From GCA-2862545 sp047609825 (GTDB lineage: Bacteria; Myxococcota_A; UBA796; GCA-2862545): a stretch of DNA of 7,314 bases. Position numbers and translations under genes: made by a program. This document shows, in pieces, positions 1-6,813 of this stretch; the first letter of the stretch is position 1; every line of letters starts with the position of its first letter. The notes beneath the pieces were generated by a model. That model ran no database searches. It worked only from the letters and a program-made list of their open reading frames with translations, and was not told the origin of the DNA. The stretch lies in contig JBLFXJ010000391.1 in assembly GCA_047609825.1 (NCBI GenBank), forward strand, positions 1 to 7,314. The letters run 5' to 3'.

Positions 1-2
1 CC

Positions 3-1553
3 GCTGATGGCGCCACCGCGGGAGACACGGTCTGGTTCGCACGCGGCAGCGAGATCGGCGAAGGTCGCTGCCCTGGCGTGCTCGCCGGCCTGTGCCTCGA
101 CATCACCCGCGGCCAGCCCCTGGGCGCTGCTGTCGCTGACGCCGAGGGCCATGCCGAGCTGCTCGTTCCGGTGCCCGCGCTCGCTCGCGTCGACCTCGCG
201 GTGGCCTTCCAGGCGCTCGTGTTCGACGTGCCCGCGCCCTATGCGAGCACCACGGTCGCGATGCACACCACGGCACCGGGCAATGTGCTCGTGATCATGG
301 CGGACGACATGGGGGTCGACAAGGTGGGCCGCTACGGACTGCCCGTGGACGGCATCCCCCCCACTCCGAACCTCGATCGGCTGATGGACGCAGGCGTCCG
401 GTTCTCCCGCGCCTACACCAGTCCCAGCTGTTCCCCCACCCGGGCGATCCTGAACACGGGGCGGCAGCCCTACCAACACGGGGTCGGGTTCGCGCTCTCG
501 CTCGATACCGAGATCGCTCTGTCGTACGACGAGACCACAATCCCGGAGGCGCTCGACGAGCGCACCGGCGACGCCTACGCCCACGGCTACATCGGCAAGT
601 GGCACCTGGGCGGCATCCGGTTCGACTACCTGGACAACCCGAACCTCCACGGCTGGGACACCTTCGCCGGCCTGTTGGTGGGGATGAAGGCCGAACACGC
701 GACCGACGGCCTGGCGATGACCTACAACAACTGGGAGCGGGTGGTGAACGGGGTGCCCGGTCGGTCGGCCACCTACATGACCACCCACATGGTGGACGAC
801 GCCATCGCGCTGATGGATGATCTGCCCGAGCCCTGGGTCGTGGTGCTCGCCACCTTCGCCCCGCATGCGCCGTACCACTGGCCGCCCGAAGATCTGTGGA
901 GCGGCGAGCTCCTCGGCCCGGAAGAGCACGACCAGCAGTACAACGCCGCCGTCGAGGCGATGGACACCGAGCTCGGGCGCCTGCTCGACACGATGTCTCC
1001 CGAGCTGGCAGCGAACACGACCATCGTGTTCCTCGGCGACAACGGCACCCCCGTGGATGGCGTAGACGACCCGTTCTACGCCGAGCGGAGCAAGGAGACC
1101 GTGTACGAGGGCGGCGTTCATGTGCCGCTCATTGTGTCCGGCCCCCTGGTCGACACGCCCGGCTCCGAGTGCGACGCGCTGGTGCACGCCGCCGATGTGC
1201 TGCCCACTGTGCTCGATATCGCCGGTGCCCCCTATGGTGACGAAGAACTCGAGGCGTTGTACGGGCGGTCGCTCGTGCCGTGGATTCGCGACCCCGAGCT
1301 GGGGGGCGGCCGCGAGATGGTGTACGCCGAGATGTTCAAGGGCCCCGGCCCCGCGCCCCACACCGCATACCTCCGGATGGTGCGGGACGATCGGTGGAAG
1401 GTGCACCAGGACCTCGCCGGTCCCGACCAATTCTTCGACCTTGAGGGAGTGCTGCTGGAGGGCGAGGATCTTCTCGCCGATGGCGTGCTCTCCCCCGACG
1501 AACAGGCGGCATACGACCGGCTCATCGCCGCAATGCCCACGCCCCTGGAGTGA
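3..1553 (+). CDS. Secreted Cys-type sulfatase (arylsulfatase family), 5'-truncated by window edge
   Basis: The product should hydrolyse a sulfate ester outside the cytoplasm; the substrate cannot be read from sequence. The frame is open from the first complete codon, so the gene starts upstream and the GTG at 78 is not its start. Counting the codon at 3 as residue 1, 516 residues are present. Residues 1-95 form a non-catalytic, beta-rich-looking domain (GDTVWF near 8, cysteines 23 and 31). The sulfatase domain starts at NVLVIMADDMG (Asp101-Asp102, metal ligands). The signature CSPTR begins at Cys143 and is followed by TGR; this Cys is normally converted to formylglycine by FGE. Further family motifs are GKWHLG (about 198-203), HAPYHWP (His288), LGDNG (Asp346-Asn347) and SKETVYEGG (Lys364). 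All expected active-site residues appear present. A signal peptide or lipobox would lie upstream, outside the window. The TGA stop overlaps the next gene by 4 bases. The family is sure; the truncation is a window effect. Confidence 0.93.
   Translation, partial: ADGATAGDTVWFARGSEIGEGRCPGVLAGLCLDITRGQPLGAAVADAEGHAELLVPVPALARVDLAVAFQALVFDVPAPYASTTVAMHTTAPGNVLVIMADDMGVDKVGRYGLPVDGIPPTPNLDRLMDAGVRFSRAYTSPSCSPTRAILNTGRQPYQHGVGFALSLDTEIALSYDETTIPEALDERTGDAYAHGYIGKWHLGGIRFDYLDNPNLHGWDTFAGLLVGMKAEHATDGLAMTYNNWERVVNGVPGRSATYMTTHMVDDAIALMDDLPEPWVVVLATFAPHAPYHWPPEDLWSGELLGPEEHDQQYNAAVEAMDTELGRLLDTMSPELAANTTIVFLGDNGTPVDGVDDPFYAERSKETVYEGGVHVPLIVSGPLVDTPGSECDALVHAADVLPTVLDIAGAPYGDEELEALYGRSLVPWIRDPELGGGREMVYAEMFKGPGPAPHTAYLRMVRDDRWKVHQDLAGPDQFFDLEGVLLEGEDLLADGVLSPDEQAAYDRLIAAMPTPLE
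1547..1550 (+). promoter_or_regulatory. Ribosome binding site (GGAG) bearing on the methyltransferase start
   Basis: GGAG lies at the last sense codons of the sulfatase gene. It is 5 bases before the GTG at 1556 but abuts the GTG at 1550, whose own upstream sequence is C-rich without a Shine-Dalgarno match. The site therefore favours initiation at 1556, while the GTGA overlap favours re-initiation at 1550. The two proteins differ by only two residues. Confidence 0.4.
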
Positions 1554-3058
1554 CTGTGGGCAGTGTCCGCTACCCCTCGTTCCCGTTTCATCGCGCCCAC
1601 CCCGACCGCCTGGCCGCGCTGCTCGCCTGCTTTGGCGTCGCCCCGCCCCCGGTGGCCGGCGCTCGGGTGCTCGACCTGGGCTGTGCGAGCGCGGGCCATC
1701 TCCTGCCCATGGCCCACCGCCTGCCCGGCGCCACCTTCGTCGGCGTCGACCTCGACGCGGACGAGATCGCCCTGGGCCAGAGCCGGGTCGACGCCCTCGG
1801 GCTGACCAACGTCACGCTCATCGCGGCCGACCTTGCCGCACTCCCCGCCGACATCGGGCAGTTCGACTACATCGTCGCCCACGGGCTGTACTCCTGGCTA
1901 CCCGCCGAGGGCCAGACCGCCCTGCTCACCCTGCTCCGTGACCGCCTCGTGCCCACCGGTGCGGCGTATGTGAGCTGGAACACGCTGCCGGGCTGGTACC
2001 GCCGGGCGCCGGTGCGGAGCTTCGTGCAGGCGTTCGCCGGCGAGGGCGACAGCGCTACCCGGGTGGAGCGCGGACGGGAGCTGCTCGAGGAGCTGGGCGG
2101 GCTGGTTCCCGAGCGTCAGGCGGCGTGGAACCGGATGATCCTGGAGGAGCTGGACCGGCTCGACGACGCCCACGACGGGTTCTTCAGCGCGGAGATCACC
2201 GGCGCGCACCACGAGGCGCTCGAGTTCACCACCTTCGCCCGACGGGTGCGGGCGGAAGGGCTCGAGGTGCTCGCCGACGCCGAGGCCCTCAACCCCGCGC
2301 TCACCGGTCCGCTGCATCCGATGGTGAAGGCCGCCACCGGCATCGTAGGCACCGAGCTAGACGATGTGGAGCAGTTCGTCGACACGGTCGAGGGCCGCGC
2401 ATTCCGGGCGTCCGTGCTGGTACACCGCGACCTGGAGCTGGACCGCCGGGTGCACGGCGCCCCCCTCCGCGCGCTGCGGTTCGGCGCCCACATGACGCCG
2501 CCCACCGACTTCACCCCCGGTCGCCCGGCCACCTTCACCAGCCCCTGGGGCGGCACCGCCCGCATCGCCACGCCGCTCGTGCAGTGTACCCTCGACGCGT
2601 TGTCACGCCGGTGGCCGGAGCTGCTCTGCTTCGATGAGGTGGTGCACGACGTGGGCGAGCTGATCGGTCGACCGCTGCCCGAGCCGATGCACGAGGAGCT
2701 GGCCATGCTCCTCCGCGTGTGCGCCGGGTCGAACCTGGTGGAGCTCGGCGTGCGCCCGATGCAGCCCCGCCGGCTCCCTGGCGACCGCCCAGAGGCCTGC
2801 CCGGTGGCGCGGGTGCTGGCCGCCGAGGGCTCCACCCGGGTGGCGAACGACGTGCACCGCGCCGTCCCGCTGGAAGAGGCCGACCACACGCTGTTGCCGC
2901 TCCTCGACGGCACCCGCGACCGCGCCGCCCTCGCCGAGGCCGTGGCGGCCGCTCTCGACGCCGACGACCTGGAAGATGCCAACCTCCCGGCCGACCCCGC
3001 GGCGGCGGTGGAGGCGGTGCTCCGGCGCTACACCACCTGGGGCCTGCTGGTCGGCTGA
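1550..3058 (+). CDS. SAM-dependent methyltransferase with regulatory domain, PKMT-like (putative protein-lysine methyltransferase)
   Basis: A cytoplasmic 502-residue class I methyltransferase with no signal peptide. The N-terminus carries the family's YPSFPFHRAHPDRL stretch (residues 8-21). SAM-binding motif I is VLDLGCASAG (40-49), motif II is VGVDLD (64-69), and an acidic residue follows in AADL (Asp94). FDYIVAHGLYSWLP (105-118) and SWNTLPGW (142-149) are typical of this group. Residues about 220-298 (HHEALEFTTFARR, then EQFVD and FRASVLVH) look like the methyltransferase regulatory domain (Pfam MethyTransf_Reg). About 380-500 resembles the helical or winged C-terminal module of rickettsial PKMT proteins, which methylate lysines of outer-membrane proteins. 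The target here is unknown. The gene overlaps the sulfatase stop as GTGA, which implies coupling. The in-frame GTG at 1556 is an alternative start and has the better-spaced GGAG (1547-1550); both keep the whole conserved region. Family confidence is high; lysine specificity is inference. Confidence 0.9.
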   Translation: MTVGSVRYPSFPFHRAHPDRLAALLACFGVAPPPVAGARVLDLGCASAGHLLPMAHRLPGATFVGVDLDADEIALGQSRVDALGLTNVTLIAADLAALPADIGQFDYIVAHGLYSWLPAEGQTALLTLLRDRLVPTGAAYVSWNTLPGWYRRAPVRSFVQAFAGEGDSATRVERGRELLEELGGLVPERQAAWNRMILEELDRLDDAHDGFFSAEITGAHHEALEFTTFARRVRAEGLEVLADAEALNPALTGPLHPMVKAATGIVGTELDDVEQFVDTVEGRAFRASVLVHRDLELDRRVHGAPLRALRFGAHMTPPTDFTPGRPATFTSPWGGTARIATPLVQCTLDALSRRWPELLCFDEVVHDVGELIGRPLPEPMHEELAMLLRVCAGSNLVELGVRPMQPRRLPGDRPEACPVARVLAAEGSTRVANDVHRAVPLEEADHTLLPLLDGTRDRAALAEAVAAALDADDLEDANLPADPAAAVEAVLRRYTTWGLLVG

Positions 3059-3075
3059 CGCCCGGGGCGCTCAGC
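3054..3075. terminator. Possible bidirectional terminator hairpin between convergent genes
   Basis: An inverted repeat fills the gap between the two convergent stop codons. The left arm GCTGACGCC (3054-3062) pairs with GGCG (3066-3069) and TCAGC (3071-3075). The loop is CGG, with one bulged C at 3070, giving 9 base pairs. The methyltransferase TGA sits inside the left arm, and the ileS stop begins directly after the right arm. No T-tract follows on either strand, so it is not a textbook intrinsic terminator. It could end transcription from both sides, protect 3' ends, or be incidental in GC-rich DNA. Confidence 0.4.
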
Positions 3076-6000
3076 TCAGCCCGCGCGCTGCACCGCGATC
3101 TCGACCGGCTCGGTGTCGGCCTGGGTGGCGGTGTGCTCGATGTCGAGCGTGCGCCGCTCGGCCGTGAGCGTCTCGCCGCAGATCAGCGACTCGTGGGCCG
3201 CGATGGCCTGGAGCAGCTCGACGCTCTGCGTGCGGAGGCAGAGCAGGATGCGGTCGTCCACCTCCAGACCAGCCGCCTTGCGCTCGGCCTGGATCTTCGA
3301 GATCAGCTCCCGGGCCAGCCCCTCCCGACGCAGCTCCGGCGTGACGGCGGTGTCGAGCTGCACGGTGAGCGTGGCCGTGCTGGCCGTGGCCGCATCGTCA
3401 CTCGACTCCTGCACGATGAGCACATCCGATGCGACCAGCACCTCGCCCTCGATGGTCACCGAGCCGCCGTCGCGCAGCGCTACAACCGCGCCACTGTCCA
3501 GCGCCGCGAGGCCCGCTGCCACGGCCTTCATCTTCTTACCGAGCCGCCGCCCGAGCACCTTGAAGTTCGGCTTGGCCCCCAGCGTGACCAGCTCGGCGGC
3601 GTCAGCCACCCGGCGCGCCTGCTTCACGTTGAGCTCTTCGGCGATCACGGCCAACAAGTCGGGCGTGAGCGGCTCCGCGGTGGCGACCATCAGGCCTCCC
3701 AGCGGCTGCCGCACCCGCAGGCGATGCTTCTCGCGGAGGTTGCGCCCCAGGCCCACCGCCTCGCGCACCACCGCCATCTGCCGCTCGAGCGACGTGTCCA
3801 CCAAGGCGCGGTCAGCCTCGGGGAATCGCTCCAGGTGCACGCTGTCTTCGGCGCCTGGACGGCCGGCCTCGAGCCGCTGGTACAGCACCTCGGCCATGAA
3901 CGGGAGGATCGGCGCGAGCACCCGGCTGAAGGTGGTGAGCACCTCGTACAGCGTCTCGAACGCGTGCTGCTTGTCGGCGTCGTTCTCGCTGCGCCAGAAC
4001 CGTCGGCGGGAGCGCCGGATGTACCAGTTGGTCAGGTGGTCGATGAACCCGAGGACCGCCGGGATGACGTTGTACAGGCGATACGCCTCCATCTCCCGGT
4101 TCACGTCGTCGAGGAGCGACTGCACCACGCTCACCACCCACCGGTCGAGCAGCGCGCGCTCGGCCACCGGCGTGGGCTCGGCCGGCGGCTCCCAGCCGTC
4201 CACCGAGGCATAGGTGGCGAAGAAGCTGTACGCATTCCACAGCGGCAACACTACCGAGCGCACCACGTCGCGCACACCGGCTTCGCTGAACCGCATCGGC
4301 TCGGCCCGCACGACGGGGCTGTTGATCAAGTAGGCCCGCAGGGCGTCCGCACCGTAGGTCTCCACGACCTCGTTCGGGTCGGGGTAGTTCTTCAGCCGCT
4401 TGCTCATCTTCTGGCCGTCTTCAGCCAGGATCATCCCGTTCACGATCACGTTGCTGAACGCCGGCCGGTCGAACAGCGCAGTGGACAGGATGAGCAGCGT
4501 GTAGAACCAGCCTCGGGTCTGGTCGAGCCCCTCGGCGATGAAGTGTGCCGGGAGGTTCTGCTCCACCAGCTCGCGGTTCTCGAACGGGTAGTGGTTCTGC
4601 GCATACGGCATCGAGCCGGACTCGAACCAGCAGTCGAGCACCTCGGTCACGCGCTCCATGGTGCCCGCGCCGCACTCCGTGCACGCCCACGACAGCTCAT
4701 CCACGTGGTGCTTGTGCAGGTCGGTGACCGTAGCGCCCGACAGCCGCTCCAGCTCTGCGATGTCGCCGATGCAGTGCCGGTGGTCGCAGCCATCGCAGAT
4801 CCACACCGGCAGGGGCGTACCCCAGAACCGGTTGCGGCTGATCGCCCAATCCCGCGCGTCGACGATCCAGTTCCCGAACCGCTTGGCACCCACGTAGTCG
4901 GGCACCCACCGGGTCTCGGCGTTCAGCTCCGCCATGCGCTCGCGCAGGGCCGTGACCTTGACGAACCAGGTGGGCATGGCCTTGTAGATCAGCGGCGTGC
5001 CGGAGCGCCAGCAGTACGGGTACTCGTGATCGATCGTGGCCTGCTTCACCAGCCGACCGCGCTCCTTGAGGTCGCGGATCAGCACCTTGTCCGCCTCTTT
5101 CACCTGCTGGCCAGCCACCAGAGAGATGGCGTCCGTAAACCGGCCCTCGTCGTCGATGGGGTCGCGGAGCGGGATGCCCTCGCGCTGACAGATCCGCCAG
5201 TCGTCTTCACCGAACGCGGGCGCCTGGTGCACGATGCCGGTACCCTCATCCGCGCCGACGTAGTCATCCATGACCACCCGGAACGCGCCTTCCTCGGCGG
5301 CATCCAGGTAGCCGTCGAATAGCGGCGTGTAGTGCAGCCCCACGAGCTCGCGCCCGGGCAGCGTCTTCAGTACCTGCCATCCCTCACCGAGCACGCTCTC
5401 GACCAAGGCGGCGGCCAGGATGTAGACCGGGCCCTGCCCATCCTGCTGGACGAATGCGTACGGGATGTCGGGCCCCACGCACAGCGCCATGTTCGCCGGG
5501 AGGGTCCACGGGGTGGTGGTCCAGGCGAGCAGGCTGTGGCCGGGCAGCTCGGTGACGGGGAAGCCGATGGTGATCGCCGGGTCCTGCACCCGGCGGTAGT
5601 CCATGTTCGCCTCGAAGTTCGACAACGGGGTGCCGAGGCGCGAGCTGTAGGGCATCACCTTGTAGCCCTGGTAGATCAGCCCCTTGTCCCACAGGGTCCG
5701 AAACACCCACCACACGCTCTCCATGAACGTGGGGTCGAGGGTCTTGTAGTCGTTGTCGAAGTCCACCCAGCGGCCCAGGCGGGTGACCGTCTTGCGCCAC
5801 TCGTCCACGTAGCGGAACACGATGGAGCGGCAGGCCTCGTTGTACTTGGCGATGCCGTACTCACGAACCGCGCCGGGGCCCTGCAGACCGAGCTGCTTCT
5901 CGATCTCCATCTCCACCGGCAGGCCATGGGTGTCCCAGCCGAACCGGCGCTCGACCTTGTAGCCCCGCATCGTCCAGTACCGAGGAACGATATCCTTCAG

Positions 6001-6180
6001 GGTGCCGGCGAGGAGGTGGCCGTAGTGGGGCGTGCCCGTGGCGAACGGCGGGCCGTCGTAGAACACGAAGTCCTGGTCACCACGAATCGAGCGCGCGAAC
6101 ACGTCGCGCTCCTCCCACAGCTTGAGAATCTCGCGTTCAAGCTCGGGAAAGCTCGGATCGGTCTGTGGCTTTTCGAACAT
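3076..6180 (-). CDS. ileS: Isoleucyl-tRNA synthetase, eukaryote-like IleRS2 type
   Basis: Charges tRNA-Ile with isoleucine in the cytoplasm and should edit mischarged valine; essential unless a second ileS exists. The protein has 1034 residues from ATG at 6180 (MFEKPQTDPSFPELE). The HIGH motif is HYGH at 52-55 within DGPPFATGTPHYGHLLAGT. The CP1 editing domain shows TTTPWTLPAN from 221 and GTGIVHQAPAFGEDD at 313-327. A probable zinc site has Cys462, Cys465, Cys500 and Cys503. KMSKR is at 591-595, continuing LKNYPDPNEVVETYGADALR. The anticodon-binding and C-terminal regions follow. HYGH plus KMSKRLKNYPDP identify the IleRS2 clade rather than the common bacterial IleRS1 (KMSKS). IleRS2 enzymes generally tolerate mupirocin. 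The HxGH signature is canonical, not the altered form tied to hyper-resistance. A 45-residue in-frame extension to 6315 is possible but unconserved, and it would overlap the divergent gene. The gene converges on the methyltransferase gene and is divergent from the endonuclease V-like gene. Confidence 0.98.
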   Translation of the reverse strand: MFEKPQTDPSFPELEREILKLWEERDVFARSIRGDQDFVFYDGPPFATGTPHYGHLLAGTLKDIVPRYWTMRGYKVERRFGWDTHGLPVEMEIEKQLGLQGPGAVREYGIAKYNEACRSIVFRYVDEWRKTVTRLGRWVDFDNDYKTLDPTFMESVWWVFRTLWDKGLIYQGYKVMPYSSRLGTPLSNFEANMDYRRVQDPAITIGFPVTELPGHSLLAWTTTPWTLPANMALCVGPDIPYAFVQQDGQGPVYILAAALVESVLGEGWQVLKTLPGRELVGLHYTPLFDGYLDAAEEGAFRVVMDDYVGADEGTGIVHQAPAFGEDDWRICQREGIPLRDPIDDEGRFTDAISLVAGQQVKEADKVLIRDLKERGRLVKQATIDHEYPYCWRSGTPLIYKAMPTWFVKVTALRERMAELNAETRWVPDYVGAKRFGNWIVDARDWAISRNRFWGTPLPVWICDGCDHRHCIGDIAELERLSGATVTDLHKHHVDELSWACTECGAGTMERVTEVLDCWFESGSMPYAQNHYPFENRELVEQNLPAHFIAEGLDQTRGWFYTLLILSTALFDRPAFSNVIVNGMILAEDGQKMSKRLKNYPDPNEVVETYGADALRAYLINSPVVRAEPMRFSEAGVRDVVRSVVLPLWNAYSFFATYASVDGWEPPAEPTPVAERALLDRWVVSVVQSLLDDVNREMEAYRLYNVIPAVLGFIDHLTNWYIRRSRRRFWRSENDADKQHAFETLYEVLTTFSRVLAPILPFMAEVLYQRLEAGRPGAEDSVHLERFPEADRALVDTSLERQMAVVREAVGLGRNLREKHRLRVRQPLGGLMVATAEPLTPDLLAVIAEELNVKQARRVADAAELVTLGAKPNFKVLGRRLGKKMKAVAAGLAALDSGAVVALRDGGSVTIEGEVLVASDVLIVQESSDDAATASTATLTVQLDTAVTPELRREGLARELISKIQAERKAAGLEVDDRILLCLRTQSVELLQAIAAHESLICGETLTAERRTLDIEHTATQADTEPVEIAVQRAG

Positions 6181-6185
6181 CGTGG

Positions 6186-6189
6186 CCTC
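6186..6189 (-). promoter_or_regulatory. Ribosome binding site of ileS (GAGG)
   Basis: On the minus strand GAGG is followed by five bases (CCACG) and then the ATG at 6180. This spacing supports ATG 6180 as the real ileS start over the longer in-frame extension. Confidence 0.5.
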
Positions 6190-6251
6190 GTCGGATGCCC
6201 CCTGCGGGGGGCCGTCGGCGTAACCTGCTGGCAGGCAGACGGCGGCAGCGC

Positions 6252-6256
6252 GGAGG
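6252..6256 (+). promoter_or_regulatory. Ribosome binding site of the endonuclease V-like gene (GGAGG)
   Basis: A strong GGAGG lies 6 bases before the ATG at 6263. It fixes that start and argues that the absent N-terminal segment of the endonuclease V family is truly missing rather than lost through start miscalling. Confidence 0.6.
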
Positions 6257-6262
6257 CGGAGC

Positions 6263-6769
6263 ATGGAGCCGAGGTTCCTCGCAGTGGACGTCCAGTACGA
6301 CGAGGCGGCCGACACCGGGTGGGTGGCTGGCCTGTGGTTCGACCGGTGGACCGATCCGGTACCGGTGCGCAGCGACGTGCGCCTGCACTTCGGGCTGCAG
6401 CCCTATGCCCCTGGGGAGTTCTACAAGCGCGAGCTCCCCGCGCTGCTCGAGCTGGTGCTCGAATCGGTGGACCTGGGCGAGGTGCACACGGTCATCGTGG
6501 ACAGCTACGTGGACCTGGGAGCGGAGCCCGGCATGGGGCGGCACCTGTGGCACGCACTCGACCGGCGGGTGCGGGTGGTGGGCGTGGCGAAGACGCGGTT
6601 CAATAGCGCGGATCCCATCGAGGTCATCCGCGGCGAATCCACCCGACCGCTGTACATCACCGCCACGTCGGATGCGCAAGAAGCGGCCGACGGGGTGGCG
6701 TCGATGCACGGCGCCTATCGGATTCCCACTCTGCTCAAGGCCGTGGATGCTCTCGCGCGTGGCCGGTAG
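6263..6769 (+). CDS. Compact endonuclease V-family protein
   Basis: Endonuclease V cleaves DNA or RNA near deaminated bases, chiefly inosine, using Mg2+. This 168-residue protein matches the family core in order. VDVQY carries Asp9, QPYAPGEFYKRELPALL carries the wedge PYxPG (47-51) and Glu57, VIVDSYVD carries Asp80, and VVGVAK carries Lys110. RPLYITA (128-134) and AYRIPTLLKAVDALARG (151-167) match the C-terminal core. The spacings D9-E57-D80-K110 closely follow those of the Thermotoga enzyme (D43-E89-D110-K139), so the catalytic set looks intact. Odd features are a length about 55 residues below E. coli Nfi, no N-terminal extension or C-terminal tail, and VDSYVDLGAEPGMGRHLW in place of the classical VDGxGxxHPRxxGLA. 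Substrate choice may therefore differ from Nfi. It is divergent from ileS with a strong GGAGG at 6252-6256, and a lipoprotein gene follows 35 to 44 bases downstream. Family confidence is good; biochemical activity is inferred. Confidence 0.85.
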   Translation: MEPRFLAVDVQYDEAADTGWVAGLWFDRWTDPVPVRSDVRLHFGLQPYAPGEFYKRELPALLELVLESVDLGEVHTVIVDSYVDLGAEPGMGRHLWHALDRRVRVVGVAKTRFNSADPIEVIRGESTRPLYITATSDAQEAADGVASMHGAYRIPTLLKAVDALARGR

Positions 6770-6813
6770 CCAGCGCCATGCCCACACGGCCTGCGACCGG
6801 TTAGGTGCGGCAC

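Larger units (their letters stand above)
6181..6262. promoter_or_regulatory. Divergent control region between ileS and the endonuclease V-like gene
   Basis: These 82 bases must hold, or lie near, the promoters for two divergent genes. I find no convincing -35/-10 pair on either strand. Two inverted repeats stand out. One is GCCCCC (6197-6202) with GGGGGC (6207-6212) around a four-base loop. The other is CCTGC (6224-6228) with GCAGG (6231-6235) around two bases. In the ileS transcript the first would form a hairpin just upstream of the ribosome binding site. Either could be a regulatory structure, an operator, or chance in GC-rich DNA. No T-box-like features are visible. Confidence 0.35.

Noticed and set aside
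7..294. A short open frame at the left edge in a different frame from the sulfatase.
   Set aside because: It is a shadow of the sulfatase reading frame, rich in Ser, Arg, Pro and Ala with no motif, while the overlapping frame has a coherent domain running into the sulfatase.
1120..1941. A plus-strand open frame of 273 codons spanning the sulfatase/methyltransferase junction.
   Set aside because: It overlaps the conserved regions of both genes in another frame and has the Pro/Arg-rich composition of an out-of-frame translation.
2719..5322. A long plus-strand open frame of 867 codons opposite ileS.
   Set aside because: It lies almost wholly antisense to a clear IleRS and also overlaps the end of the methyltransferase. 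Its composition (rich in Arg, His, Gly, Val, Leu) is what the reverse complement of a GC-rich gene gives, and it has no recognisable domain.
6224..6235. A short inverted repeat, CCTGC with GCAGG around two bases, as a transcription-factor operator.
   Set aside because: Five base pairs around a two-base loop are common by chance in DNA this GC-rich, and no known operator consensus is matched; it is only mentioned in the control-region entry.
6181..6315. A 45-codon in-frame N-terminal extension of ileS, starting at 6315.
   Set aside because: It begins inside the divergent endonuclease V-like gene, is not like any IleRS N-terminus, and would bury the GAGG site next to ATG 6180. The family start matches MFEKPQTDPSF.
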